Shown one piece after another: positions 33,379-42,068 of a stretch of DNA of 64,000 nucleotides. The position numbers and the translations under genes were made by a program. The number at the start of each line of letters is the position of its first letter. Positions within the stretch are counted from its first letter, which is position 1. The notes under the pieces were generated by a model. That model saw nothing but the letters and a program-made list of their open reading frames with translations, was not told the origin of the DNA and made no database searches. The DNA comes from Arthrobacter sp. FB24 (lineage in GTDB: Bacteria; Actinomycetota; Actinomycetes; Actinomycetales; Micrococcaceae), in contig NC_008541.1 in assembly GCF_000196235.1 (NCBI RefSeq), forward strand, positions 3,844,001 through 3,908,000. Direction: 5' to 3'.

Positions 33379-34110
33379 ATGGGGATCCACATCGGAACGT
33401 CCGGCTGGAGCTATGACCACTGGGAGAACGTGCTCTACCCGCCGGGACTTCCGGCGCGCGACCGTCTGGCCCACTACGCGGCCCGTTTCGGCACGGTGGA
33501 GCTGAATGCGAGTTTCTACCGCTGGCCGCGGGAATCATCCTTCGCCAGCTGGCGCCGGCGCCTTCCCGACGGCTTCATGATGTCCGTCAAGGCCCCGCGC
33601 GGACTGACCCACGCGAAGAAGCTCTACGCCCCCGAGGTCTGGGTTGAACGGATCATCAGGTGCTGGCATGAGCTCGGCGACAAGCGGGCGGTCCTGCTGG
33701 TCCAGCTCCCGCCGGGTTTCGCCCGCGACGACGCCCGGCTTGACTACTTCCTCGCGGCGCTGCCCTGGTGGGTGCGCGTGGCGGTGGAATTCCGCCACCC
33801 CAGCTGGGACCATCCCGAGGTATATGCCCTGCTGGAACGCCACGAGGCTGCCTATTGCATCATGAGCGGCGCCTTCCTGCCCTGCATCCTGCGGGCCACG
33901 GCGCCGTTCGTGTACGTCCGCCTGCACGGGCCGGACCATGATTACCTTTACGGGGGATCGTATTCCGACGACGACCTGCGGTGGTGGGCTGACCGCGTCC
34001 GGGAGTGGCAGGGCCAGGGCAAGGACGTCTTCGTCTATTTCAACAACGACGGCGGCGGCAACGCCGTGCGGAACGCCGACACCCTGCGATGGCTGTTGGG
34101 CGACGGCTGA
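33379..34110 (+). CDS. DUF72 family protein
   Basis: A 243-residue TIM-barrel-like protein. IGTSGWSYDHWENVLYPPGL, YAARFGTVELNASFYRWP, KAPRGLTH and VYVRLHGP are the conserved DUF72 (YecE) blocks. No activity is established for the family. It starts 14 bases after the AKR remnant and may have been transcribed with it originally. Confidence 0.8.
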   Translation: MGIHIGTSGWSYDHWENVLYPPGLPARDRLAHYAARFGTVELNASFYRWPRESSFASWRRRLPDGFMMSVKAPRGLTHAKKLYAPEVWVERIIRCWHELGDKRAVLLVQLPPGFARDDARLDYFLAALPWWVRVAVEFRHPSWDHPEVYALLERHEAAYCIMSGAFLPCILRATAPFVYVRLHGPDHDYLYGGSYSDDDLRWWADRVREWQGQGKDVFVYFNNDGGGNAVRNADTLRWLLGDG

Positions 34111-34184
34111 CTCTGTTGTTACGGTGCGGCGCCTTAGTGGCACCGCGCGGTTGGCGATGGGCGCCGTTGTGGCAGAGTGGAGAC

Positions 34185-35243
34185 ATGGAATTGGCGTCGC
34201 AGGAATCATCGGTGTCCGGAAATCATGCGTTCCGGGCGGCCCACAAGGTCTCGGACACGGTCAATACCGCCCGCATCAAGCTGGCCCGGCGCTGGAATTT
34301 TATTCCGCAGACGGTCGCCTACCAGGGGTACGGCTCCACGTCGTGGGTGCGGGTCCTTGGCCGGGTGGTTCTGACCACCAAACCGAAGCCGGGCAGCCGC
34401 GCCGAGCACGCCGCGAAAAACGGCAACCAGAACATCCGCGGCTGGCGGGCGTTCACCAGCGTGCCCCTCCAGTTCACCGAGGTGGACATCGAGATCGAGG
34501 GGGTGACCACGCGCGTCAAGGCGGACCGAGGCGGCCTGGTGGACACCGTGGTGGAGGTAGCGCTCTCCCCCGGCTGGCACACGGCGACGCTCCGGGCTGT
34601 CGGAACCGAAGCCGTGCAGGCCAATATCATCGTGATAGGTCCTGAGACCAAGTTCGGCATCGTGTCGGATATCGACGACACCGTGATGGTCACGGCGCTG
34701 CCCAGGCCGTTCCTGGCCTTGTGGAACACCTTCGTATTGAGTGAGCGGGCACGGATGGCCACGCCCGGCATGCCGGTCCTCATGGACCGGCTGGTGGTGG
34801 AGCACCCCGATGCGCCGGTGATCTACCTGTCCACCGGGCCGTGGAATGCCGCACCCACGCTGGCACGGTTCCTGACCCGCAACATGTACCCGGCCGGTCC
34901 ACTCCTCCTGACGGACTGGGGGCTGACCCAGGACCGCTGGTTCCGGAGCGGCCAGGAGCACAAGAACGGGAACCTGGACCGGCTCGCCAAGGAATTCCCC
35001 GACATGCGGTGGCTGTTGATCGGCGACAACGGCCAGCACGACGAACAGATCTATTCGCGGTTCGCCCGGGATCATGGCGACCGCGTAGCCGCCATTGCCA
35101 TCCGCCAGCTCTCGGTCGGCGAGTCCGTGCTGGCCGGCGGCCACTCGGAGAACGGCGACCACACCGGTTCAACCGTTCCGTGGATCTACTCCCCCGACGG
35201 CGCAGGCATCACCAAAGGCCTGGCCGACCTCAGGATCGTCTGA
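34185..35243 (+). CDS. App1-family phosphatase-like protein (DUF2183)
   Basis: A 352-residue protein. The start MELASQESSVSGNH at 34185 avoids overlap with the DUF72 gene; the frame is open earlier. VSDIDDTVMVTALP carries the DxDxT phosphatase motif and DMRWLLIGDNGQHDEQIY the later Asp motif of the App1 phosphatidate-phosphatase domain. The N-terminal half (about residues 40-150) is a beta-rich domain typical of bacterial members. Likely a phosphatase acting on lipid or other phosphates; substrate unproven. Confidence 0.75.
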   Translation: MELASQESSVSGNHAFRAAHKVSDTVNTARIKLARRWNFIPQTVAYQGYGSTSWVRVLGRVVLTTKPKPGSRAEHAAKNGNQNIRGWRAFTSVPLQFTEVDIEIEGVTTRVKADRGGLVDTVVEVALSPGWHTATLRAVGTEAVQANIIVIGPETKFGIVSDIDDTVMVTALPRPFLALWNTFVLSERARMATPGMPVLMDRLVVEHPDAPVIYLSTGPWNAAPTLARFLTRNMYPAGPLLLTDWGLTQDRWFRSGQEHKNGNLDRLAKEFPDMRWLLIGDNGQHDEQIYSRFARDHGDRVAAIAIRQLSVGESVLAGGHSENGDHTGSTVPWIYSPDGAGITKGLADLRIV

Positions 35244-35256
35244 TTCAAGCACCCTT

Positions 35257-35282
35257 GCCGGCCGGTGTGCATACCGGCCGGC
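35257..35282. terminator. Convergent hairpin between App1 and beta-glucosidase genes
   Basis: Perfect ten-base arms GCCGGCCGGT (35257-35266) and ACCGGCCGGC (35273-35282) with a six-base loop, in the 52-base gap between converging stop codons. Confidence 0.7.
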
Positions 35283-35295
35283 CGCAGGTGACGCG

Positions 35296-36795
35296 TCAGG
35301 CTACGGGCTCCGGTTCCCCGGCTGCACTCTCGCCAACAGCCTCAGCCGCGGCTTCCTTGCGGGCTTCCTGCAGCTCCTGCAGCCAGTAGTAGGACGCCTT
35401 GGGCGTTCTGGCCATCGTCTCGAAGTCAACATGCAGGAGTCCGAAGGGCTGTTTATAGCCCGCGGACCACTCGAAGTTGTCGAGAAGGGACCATACGTAG
35501 TAGCCACGCAGGTCAATGGATTCAGCAGGTCCCCCCGGGCTGGTGGCCTCCACCGCGCTGGAGATGTGCTCGGCAAGATAGCGCAGGCGGCGCTCGTCCG
35601 GAATGATGATCCTGTCCCCGGCCTTGTCCCGGACCACCACATCCTCAAAGCTCGCTCCGCCTTCCGTGATGAAGACGGGGGGCAGCTCCGGGTAGCGTTC
35701 GGCCATCTCGGCTAGGGCCACGGGCATGTAGTCGGGCCTGATCGGCCAGCCGTACGCAGTCGTCTCGGCATCCGGAAACTCAGTGATGTGGAACGGTGCG
35801 CCGGGAGCGCTGCCGCTGAGGTCATCCCCCATGGCCTCGGCCATCCCCGGGGGAACGGCGCCGTCGCCGGGACCTGCCGCAACCCGCGTTGGCATGTAGT
35901 AGTTGAGCCCGTAGAAGTCCAACGGCTGCGAGATCAGGTCCATGTCCTCATCGGAGGGGCTGAACGAGCTGAAGAACGTGGCGGCCCGGACGACGTCAGG
36001 GTACTTTCCGAGGAGCACCGGATCCGCGAAGAGCCTGTTCTGGAAAACGTCCATCAGCGCCGTGCTCAGCTTGTCCAGCGGGTTGATCGAGGCCGGAACC
36101 ATGGGCGAATAGACATTGGTGATGCCTATTTCGCCGGGTACGTTGGCAGCCCGCAATGCCTGCATGGCCAGGCCGTGGCCGAGGAGCTGGTGGTGGACTG
36201 TGGGGAGCGCTTTGAGCAACTGCGATTCGCCCGGCGCGTGGAGTCCCAGGGCGTAGCCGTTGGTGGTCACGGTGGCAGGCTCATTGACGGTGACCCAGCG
36301 GGCCACGCGGTCGCCAAAGGCCGCAGCCGCAATAGAGGCAAACTCGCCGAGCCGGTACGCCGTGTCCCGGTTCAACCAGCCGCCGGCCTCGTCGAGCGGC
36401 AGCGGGGTGTCCCAGTGGTAGAGCGTCACCATGGGTGAGATGCCGCTGGCCAGCAGCTGGTCCAGCAGCCGGTCGTAGAAGTCGATGCCCTTCGGATTGA
36501 CCGGCCCGCTGCCGCCGGGCTGGATGCGGGACCAGGACAGCGAGAACCGGTAGGAATCCACCCCCAGTTCCTTCATCAGCGCAACGTCTTCAGGCATGCG
36601 GTGGTAGTGGTCGCAGGCTGTGACAGGGCTGTGGTCGTCCACTATGGCGCCGGGCTTCCGGGCAAACACGTCCCACCCGGAGGGCCCGCGGCCGTCCTCG
36701 TCGAGGGCTCCCTCAATCTGGAAGGCGGCTGTGGCCACGCCCATCGTGAAGGACGGCGGGATCCTGGCAGCCAGGTCTTTGGCGGAGTGCTTCAT
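35296..36795 (-). CDS. Glycoside hydrolase family 1 beta-glucosidase
   Basis: A 499-residue GH1 enzyme. MGVATAAFQIEGALDEDGRG and DHYHRMPEDVALMKELGVDSYRFSLSW begin the barrel; WVTVNEPATV holds the acid/base Glu; VFITEGGASFED holds the nucleophile Glu, although the common ENG here reads EGG. It hydrolyses beta-glucosides in the cytosol. AAGGG precedes the ATG. No sugar transporter is adjacent. Confidence 0.9.
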   Translation of the reverse strand: MKHSAKDLAARIPPSFTMGVATAAFQIEGALDEDGRGPSGWDVFARKPGAIVDDHSPVTACDHYHRMPEDVALMKELGVDSYRFSLSWSRIQPGGSGPVNPKGIDFYDRLLDQLLASGISPMVTLYHWDTPLPLDEAGGWLNRDTAYRLGEFASIAAAAFGDRVARWVTVNEPATVTTNGYALGLHAPGESQLLKALPTVHHQLLGHGLAMQALRAANVPGEIGITNVYSPMVPASINPLDKLSTALMDVFQNRLFADPVLLGKYPDVVRAATFFSSFSPSDEDMDLISQPLDFYGLNYYMPTRVAAGPGDGAVPPGMAEAMGDDLSGSAPGAPFHITEFPDAETTAYGWPIRPDYMPVALAEMAERYPELPPVFITEGGASFEDVVVRDKAGDRIIIPDERRLRYLAEHISSAVEATSPGGPAESIDLRGYYVWSLLDNFEWSAGYKQPFGLLHVDFETMARTPKASYYWLQELQEARKEAAAEAVGESAAGEPEPVA

Positions 36796-36834
36796 CTGCT
36801 TGATCCCTTATGTAGTTCGGGTGGTGGACTGATT

Positions 36835-37224
36835 TTAGTGCACCGCGGCGTCGGAGCCGAAGAGGAATTCCTTGGCATGCGCCAGGGCTTTTTTGAACGC
36901 GTCGTTGCGGAGCGTAATCAGGTGTTCCGTCTCATCCGCTGCGGGTTCAAGGTAGCCCGTGAAGCCAGGGCGCAGCACCCAGATATCGCCGCCCGGTGGG
37001 AGATAAAAGACCCCAAAGGACCGGTGCTGGCTGTCATCCGGCGTCCAGACGGGCACCACGGCCAGTGCCGCACCCGTCTCCGGATGGATCCACTGGGCCC
37101 GCGGCAGCGGCTCCTCATGGGCTTCGGGGTCCAGGAACGGGGCCGTGCCCACGCCCCACCTTTGCTCAAAGCGTTCATGGAACGCCGGAATCAGATGGGA
37201 ATCATAACGGCGCCAGGCGCTCAT
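36835..37224 (-). CDS. Hypothetical protein (129 aa)
   Basis: MSAWRRYDSHLIPAFHERFE, then a beta-rich Trp/Pro-containing centre (FYLPPGGDIWVLRPGFTGYL) and an Ala/Lys helix near the end. AAGGAG lies exactly six bases before the ATG. No family recognised. It lies 18 bases downstream of the DnaJ-like gene in the same direction, which suggests a stress-operon link. Confidence 0.6.
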   Translation of the reverse strand: MSAWRRYDSHLIPAFHERFEQRWGVGTAPFLDPEAHEEPLPRAQWIHPETGAALAVVPVWTPDDSQHRSFGVFYLPPGGDIWVLRPGFTGYLEPAADETEHLITLRNDAFKKALAHAKEFLFGSDAAVH

Positions 37225-37242
37225 GGATTGCTCCTTCTCTAC

Positions 37243-37629
37243 TCATCCGGTGCCCGGCCAGGGGCCGCGCTCCCAAAGCACTGGTGTGACCCGCAGCAAC
37301 GGCGGCTGCGGAGTGTAAGTCCGGCGGACCGGCACCTCACGGGGTTCTCCCCCGCCAGGACGGGAAACGGATAATGTCCGGTCGTATTCAGCACGCGTTT
37401 TGGCATCACTGAGGACCGCAAAGGCTTCCATAATGCCCAGCAGCCCGTTATTGTCCGCGCCGCCGTTTTTCGGTCCGCCGCCGGTGTCCGGGCCGGCGCT
37501 GCTGGACCTGCCCTCGAGGTCGGGATGGTGGAGGCGCATCAGCGCCCGGTAGGCGCGCGATATCTCCTGCCTTGTGGCTGTCCTGGCCACGTTGAGTACG
37601 TCGTAGTAGTCCGGGGACTGGTTGATCAT
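37243..37629 (-). CDS. DnaJ-domain protein
   Basis: A 128-residue protein with an N-terminal J domain: DYYDVLNVARTATRQEISRAYRALMRLHHPDLEG contains the HPD motif that stimulates DnaK. The loop between helices III and IV is enlarged by a Gly/Ser/Asn-rich insert (about residues 43-62). There is no Gly/Phe region or zinc finger, so it is a minimal J-protein. It lies 80 bases downstream of hsp20. Confidence 0.8.
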   Translation of the reverse strand: MINQSPDYYDVLNVARTATRQEISRAYRALMRLHHPDLEGRSSSAGPDTGGGPKNGGADNNGLLGIMEAFAVLSDAKTRAEYDRTLSVSRPGGGEPREVPVRRTYTPQPPLLRVTPVLWERGPWPGTG

Positions 37630-37709
37630 GGCGGTGCCACTTCTGTCCGCTGCGTGGCGGGGCGGCCGCCGGCACCGGCCGGCTGCCGCCCCGCGGGTTC
37701 CACTGGGGA

Positions 37710-38138
37710 CTAGGTGCTGATCTCGTGCATCTTGTCTTGCTTGGTTTCGATTTCGATCTTGCGCGGCTTCGCCTGTTCGGCAACCGGGATGCGGAGAGTC
37801 AACACGCCGGCGTCGTAGCTGGCCTTGACGTTGTCCGTGTCCAGGGTGTCGCCGAGGATCAACTGGCGGCTGAAGACGCCGCGGGGGCGCTCCGAAACGA
37901 CCAGTTCCACGTTGGGCTGAGTTTGATCGCGCCGTTCAGCCCGCACAGTCAGCACGTTCCGCTCAATATTGAGGTCCACAGAGTCGATGTCGACTCCCGG
38001 CAGATCGAACGCGACTACGAACTCCCCGTCCTCCTGCCAGGCATCCATCGGCATGGCCGCGGGCCGGGCCGCGGTTCCAAACACCTGCTGGGTAAGCCTG
38101 TCCAGTTCACGGAACGGGTCCGTACGCATCAACATCAT
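37710..38138 (-). CDS. Hsp20/alpha-crystallin small heat-shock protein
   Basis: A 142-residue chaperone. [20 protein letters not shown] at the start, the alpha-crystallin domain from about residue 38 ([20 protein letters not shown]) to [20 protein letters not shown] (the IxI-like C-terminal contact follows). AAGGAG lies six bases before the ATG pair at 38138/38135. Divergent from an HspR-like regulator. Confidence 0.9.
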   Translation of the reverse strand: MMLMRTDPFRELDRLTQQVFGTAARPAAMPMDAWQEDGEFVVAFDLPGVDIDSVDLNIERNVLTVRAERRDQTQPNVELVVSERPRGVFSRQLILGDTLDTDNVKASYDAGVLTLRIPVAEQAKPRKIEIETKQDKMHEIST

Positions 38139-38193
38139 TTCCCACTCCTTCAGCATGTGGTTATTGCATTCTCTTGGGCCGCCCGCCTCACAT

Positions 38194-38215
38194 ATCTATG
38201 GTGGCGGGTATAGAT
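38194..38215. promoter_or_regulatory. Inverted repeat ATCTAT-N10-ATAGAT between hsp20 and the MerR gene
   Basis: Perfect six-base arms (38194-38199 and 38210-38215) in the 140-base divergent gap. Position and symmetry suggest the operator for the adjacent MerR/HspR-like protein. It differs from the classic HAIR sequence, so the link is inference. Confidence 0.45.
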
Positions 38216-38278
38216 TTTTTATAGCACCGGTGGGAGACTGTTGCAAGACCAATTTGCACGAATTTTTCGGGGAGGATC

Positions 38279-38575
38279 ATGGCCGAGCGCAATGCGGAGA
38301 CAGGCCTCTACGCGATCTCCGTGGTGGCCCACCTGGTGGGAACGGGCCAGCAGAACATCAGGCTTTACGAACGGAAGGGTCTGCTCACTCCGGACCGCAC
38401 CTCTGGAGGGACGCGGCAGTACAGCGACGCGGACCTCGCGGTGCTAAAACGCATCGGTGAACTGCTGGACGAGGGGCTCAACCTGGCCGGAGTGGCGAAG
38501 GTGCTGGAACTCGAGGCAGCCAATGCGAAGCTCAGGATCGAGCTGAAGAAGGCCCGCTCTCGCCCGCGGGGCTGA
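38279..38575 (+). CDS. MerR-family regulator (HspR-like)
   Basis: A 98-residue protein: YAISVVAHLVGTGQQNIRLYERKGLLTPDRTSGGTRQYSDADL is the MerR winged helix with the HspR-style spacing, followed by a coiled-coil-like helix (AKLRIELKKA). It has no effector Cys. HspR represses chaperone genes; here it faces hsp20 and the DnaJ-like gene. GGGGAGGATC precedes the ATG closely. Confidence 0.8.
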   Translation: MAERNAETGLYAISVVAHLVGTGQQNIRLYERKGLLTPDRTSGGTRQYSDADLAVLKRIGELLDEGLNLAGVAKVLELEAANAKLRIELKKARSRPRG

Positions 38576-38665
38576 CCCCCGCAGAGGTGATTTACGCAGA
38601 TGATCGGGTATTCAGGTCCGGCCGCCCGCGATCAGGTAGGACTCCCCAAGAAGTTCCGCCTGCTC

Positions 38666-39448
38666 CTAGCTTTCCACCGTATCGGCCTTGGACAATTCAC
38701 CGGTGATCTGTTCTCCCGGGATGCGCGCCGTTCGCCACGTGTCCAGGGCGATGACGGCGCCCAGAACGACGAAGGAGATGAACAGAGAGGCCAGGGCGTC
38801 GCTGACCCAGTGGTAGCCGAGGTAGAGCCGGCTGATGGATGCCAGGAAAATCCCGAAAACGGCCAGGGCGAAGGCGGCCACCGCCGGCCAGGTACTTTGG
38901 CGTCGCGAGAAGATCAGGAACGTGGTGACCAGCAGGAAGTCGCAAGCACCGAGCACGTGCCCGGAGGGGAAGGAGAAGGTGACGTCCGGACCGAACAGCA
39001 TGAGGTCCAGCGGCGGCCGCTGCCGTCCGACCGACCGCCCGATGATTTGGGCGAGCGCAACTCCGGTGAGCATTGCCCCGGCCAGCAGCATGGGCCGCCA
39101 GGCGTGCTTGGCGGCGATGCCCCAGGCCACGGTGACCACCAGGACGATGATCGGCAACGCCACTGGCCCGAACACGATCGCAAGGAAGATCATGACGGCG
39201 GTGAGCGGCTCCGACCGCTGGGTGACAAGCCACGCCCTGACCGGCTCGTCCATGAAGGTAAGGCCGTCTTTTCCGAGCACCCCGGTCAGGGCGAGCGAAA
39301 ACAGCACCGCGCCAACAATCATCAGGGTCACTGCGATGCGGTAGAGGTTCTTCCTGGAGTCAGCGCTCATGAACCGCTCTTCGACCACGAATTTGTCGTG
39401 GAAGACCCGCCACCAGTGGGGCGATTTCCGTGATCGATCTTCAGTCAT
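38666..39448 (-). CDS. PAP2-family membrane phosphatase
   Basis: A 260-residue membrane protein with about six hydrophobic segments. The three phosphatase motifs are visible: GRSVGRQRPPL (KX6RP-like), SFPSGHVLG (PSGH) and SRLYLGYHWVSD (SRX5HX3D). It dephosphorylates lipid phosphates at the outer membrane face. ATG 39448 (MTEDRSRKSPHWW) is preferred over an open frame to 39598, which overlaps the divergent gene's promoter region. Confidence 0.85.
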   Translation of the reverse strand: MTEDRSRKSPHWWRVFHDKFVVEERFMSADSRKNLYRIAVTLMIVGAVLFSLALTGVLGKDGLTFMDEPVRAWLVTQRSEPLTAVMIFLAIVFGPVALPIIVLVVTVAWGIAAKHAWRPMLLAGAMLTGVALAQIIGRSVGRQRPPLDLMLFGPDVTFSFPSGHVLGACDFLLVTTFLIFSRRQSTWPAVAAFALAVFGIFLASISRLYLGYHWVSDALASLFISFVVLGAVIALDTWRTARIPGEQITGELSKADTVES

Positions 39449-39612
39449 GTCCCGCTTCCGCCTATGCAGTCTTGAAAATTTGTGTCCGCTGAGATTATCC
39501 CGATTCCCAGGATTTGGCTCGCGGCGGCACGAAGAGCCAGTGCCGCCTGGCCACCGGCAGCCAGGCCGGGACGGGGCAACGGCAACCTGGCTGCACACGG
39601 TAGCCTGACTGC

Positions 39613-40725
39613 ATGGGTGCCATGAACGAACTGATTGACCAGGCCGCCGTCGGCCGGCTGGTTCGGGTCCTCGCGGACGCCGCCCCCGGGGCTTGCTGGT
39701 CCAACCTCGGCGACGCAGGGTCTTCCCTGGGGAACCTGAGCCTTCGCGAACGCACCGATCATGTGAGCCGGGGACTGCTCGCCGACTTTGCCGCTGCCGC
39801 CAGTCCGGCGGACTATTCGACGGCGGCGCGCGTCTTCCGGAGCGCCCTCCTGGATCCTGGCTTCACCGGCTGGACGCTCTGGCCGGTTACGGAAACAGCG
39901 GTAACGCTGGCCTTGAATTCGACCCGGTCCGCGGATTTTGAAGACTGCCTCCAGCTTCTGGCCGAACTGACTCCGCGGCTGACCGGGGAATTCGCCATCC
40001 GGCGGATGCTGGCCGCCGACCTGGACCGTGCACTCGCCGTCGTCCTGACCTGGACCGCCCACCCTGACCAGCATGTGCGCCGCCTCGCCAGCGAAGGCAC
40101 CCGACCGTATCTCCCGTGGGCGGTCCGGATTCCCGGCCTGGTCCAGCGCCCGGACGCCACGATTCCCATCCTGGACGCGCTCTACCGGGATCCACACGAG
40201 TACGTCCGGCGTTCAGTGGCCAATCACCTCAACGACCTGGCACGCCATTCTCCCGAGGCGGTGCTGGCCGCAGCTGCCGGCTGGACTGCCGCGCCGGACG
40301 CCAATACTCCGTGGGTGGTCCGGCATGGACTCCGCACCCTCGTGAAGAAGGCCCACCCGGGCGCACTGGCCCTGCAGGGGTTCGCTCCCGCGTCCCTCTC
40401 GGTATCCCCGCCGAGGCTGGACCGGCACACCGTGGCCCTGCCGGCGGACCTCGCCTTCGAATTCGAGATCTCCAACACGGGTGTCGATCCGGCCAGGCTC
40501 GCGGTGGATTACATCGTGCACTACATGAAGGCAAACGGCTCACAAACGGAGAAGGTCTTCAAACTGGCGGCCCTGACCCTGAATCCCGGCGAAACCCGGA
40601 CAGTGTCCAAACGCCATGCGTTCCGCCAGATGACCACCCGGGTGCACCATCCGGGCAGCCACGCTCTGGAGCTCCAGATCAACGGCGTCCGGTACGCCCA
40701 CACGCAGTTCCTCGTCGAGATCTGA
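39613..40725 (+). CDS. AlkC-like DNA alkylation repair protein
   Basis: A 370-residue protein made of HEAT-like helical repeats (about residues 1-260: WTAHPDQHVRRLASEGTRPYLPW, DPHEYVRRSVANHLNDLARH) followed by a beta-sandwich domain (residues ~262-370, LAFEFEISNTGVDPARLAVDYIVHY). This two-part layout is that of AlkC-type 3-methyladenine DNA glycosylases with a C-terminal Ig-like domain. An alternative ATG lies three codons in. No strong ribosome-binding site is visible. Confidence 0.75.
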   Translation: MGAMNELIDQAAVGRLVRVLADAAPGACWSNLGDAGSSLGNLSLRERTDHVSRGLLADFAAAASPADYSTAARVFRSALLDPGFTGWTLWPVTETAVTLALNSTRSADFEDCLQLLAELTPRLTGEFAIRRMLAADLDRALAVVLTWTAHPDQHVRRLASEGTRPYLPWAVRIPGLVQRPDATIPILDALYRDPHEYVRRSVANHLNDLARHSPEAVLAAAAGWTAAPDANTPWVVRHGLRTLVKKAHPGALALQGFAPASLSVSPPRLDRHTVALPADLAFEFEISNTGVDPARLAVDYIVHYMKANGSQTEKVFKLAALTLNPGETRTVSKRHAFRQMTTRVHHPGSHALELQINGVRYAHTQFLVEI

Positions 40726-40819
40726 CCTGGAGGGTTGATCCCAGCGTCGGCAACGCGGCGGCCTCCGAATCGAGAGGCGTTCCCGGCCCCAGCGCACGCG
40801 CCCGACTTCCACGCAGTGA

Positions 40820-40837
40820 GTGTGATTTGCTTCACAC
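40820..40837. promoter_or_regulatory. Perfect CRP/GlxR-type site
   Basis: GTGTGA-TTTGCT-TCACAC: perfect arms containing TGTGA-N6-TCACA, the CRP/GlxR consensus. It overlaps the predicted -35 box of the downstream promoter, which would make a bound regulator repressive. Confidence 0.6.
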
Positions 40838-40855
40838 CCTCTTGGTGGATAGCAT
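40827..40855 (+). promoter_or_regulatory. Sigma-A-type promoter
   Basis: TTGCTT (-35, 40827-40832), 17-base spacer, TAGCAT (-10, 40850-40855). Transcription would start near 40862, about 30 bases before the small gene at 40893. Confidence 0.5.
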
Positions 40856-40892
40856 TCCATGACTGTTAGCGTTCACAGAAGAGGACCCCCGG

Positions 40893-41102
40893 ATGACCGC
40901 CCCCGCACCTGACCCAACCTCAACCTGGCAGCAGTTGATTGGCAGCCGGGTGGAGCTGCGGCTCGACGGCCGGATAGTCCGCACCGGGGAGGTGGAAGAC
41001 GCCACCCATGATTCCTCAGTGATGTGGCTGCGCTTCGACGGCAACCACGGCCGACAGCTGGTGTCCAAGACCGACGGCTACGAGGTTCTACCGCTTAGCT
41101 AA
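40893..41102 (+). CDS. Small hypothetical protein (69 aa)
   Basis: MTAPAPDPTSTWQQLIGSRV, then a compact beta-rich segment (RVELRLDGRIVRTGEVEDAT, MWLRFDGNHGRQLV). The fold may be SH3/Sm-like. GAGGA lies about eight bases upstream. It has its own promoter with a CRP-type site. Its last 15 bases overlap the convergent NYN gene. No family assigned. Confidence 0.6.
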   Translation: MTAPAPDPTSTWQQLIGSRVELRLDGRIVRTGEVEDATHDSSVMWLRFDGNHGRQLVSKTDGYEVLPLS

Positions 41103-41936
41103 GGGAACCGCTCTCGCTTTGGCGTCGGTCGCCGCCCGGGCGACAGGCTTGCTGGTCACTTTCAACCCGCAGCCTTCCTCGGCAAATGCCTTCAGGGTCT
41201 TATATCCGAAGGTCCTGTAGGTCACGTTGGGCCAGCGGTCCCTCAAGAGCTGGCCGAGGCGGGGAGCGTTCACCAGGCCTTTCACCCAGAGGGAGGGATC
41301 GTCTTTGAGGAACGCATGGACACTGGCTGTGTAGAGTTCAAGCTCGGTGTGCTGCCCTCCGGTTTTCTTCCGGCACGGCTTTGCCGAGGCCGGGGGCTTC
41401 TTCACCGCCGGGACAACCGCGGCGGCAGGCGGCGCCGGGATGTCGATGACGTGGAAATGGTCGGCCACCGACTGCAGGACCTTGTTGACGACGCCGGCTT
41501 TCGGCTGTGACGTGGTGGCCACGAGCGAACGCTTTCCCAGCGCATGCAGGCGGCGGAGCAACGGGACGAAGTCGCCGTCTCCGCTGACAACCACAAAGAG
41601 CTCGATCCAGGGCATATCAGCGGCCACTTCCAGTGCATCAACCACCAGTTCAATGTCCGCGGCGTTCTTGCTGCTCTGGTCAAACGAGAAAACCTGCACG
41701 GGCTTGATGTTGTGGGCCAGCAGCTGGCTCCGGTAGCCGCCCATATCTGCCCTGCCCCAGTTGGCATATGCCCTCGTCAGTGCCGTTTGCCCGCCAAGAC
41801 CCGTATCCTCCACGACCTTTTCGATGTCACGCACGACCGTGGCGAGCGGTACGGACGTGACGTCGTTCTTGTACCCGCCAAAGAGATTCTCCATGTCCAG
41901 GAAAATGGCGACGTTCCGTTGCTGCGACCCTGCCAC
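41088..41936 (-). CDS. NYN-domain protein with LOTUS/OST-HTH-like C-terminus
   Basis: A 282-residue PIN-like nuclease-fold protein. NVAIFLDMENLFGGY, DIELVVDALEVA and VVSGDGDFVPLLRRLHALGK provide the acidic residues of the LabA/NYN active site. A Lys/Pro linker (about residues 175-195) leads to a C-terminal domain resembling OST-HTH/LOTUS (LGQLLRDRWPNVTYRTFGYKTLKAF). Likely binds or cuts RNA. Confidence 0.8.
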   Translation of the reverse strand: MAGSQQRNVAIFLDMENLFGGYKNDVTSVPLATVVRDIEKVVEDTGLGGQTALTRAYANWGRADMGGYRSQLLAHNIKPVQVFSFDQSSKNAADIELVVDALEVAADMPWIELFVVVSGDGDFVPLLRRLHALGKRSLVATTSQPKAGVVNKVLQSVADHFHVIDIPAPPAAAVVPAVKKPPASAKPCRKKTGGQHTELELYTASVHAFLKDDPSLWVKGLVNAPRLGQLLRDRWPNVTYRTFGYKTLKAFAEEGCGLKVTSKPVARAATDAKARAVPLAKR

Positions 41937-41994
41937 GTAGACCGTCCTCCCCCAGCGAATAGTAAACAGATCCTATCCCCCAGCAGGCGGTCGG

Positions 41995-42052
41995 TGACAA
42001 GTAAGGGAGGCCGACGGCGGCAGCCTCCTGCCGCCGTCGGCCTCCCTTGTCA
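41995..42052 (-). terminator. Strong hairpin after the second aldo/keto reductase
   Basis: Nineteen-base perfect arms (42005-42023 and 42028-42046), enclosed by TGACAA/TTGTCA (41995-42000 and 42047-42052) with a four-base bulge. It lies 17 bases beyond the AKR stop, in line with a terminator on the - strand. Confidence 0.75.
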
Positions 42053-42068
42053 GTTGCTTGTGCGCCGG

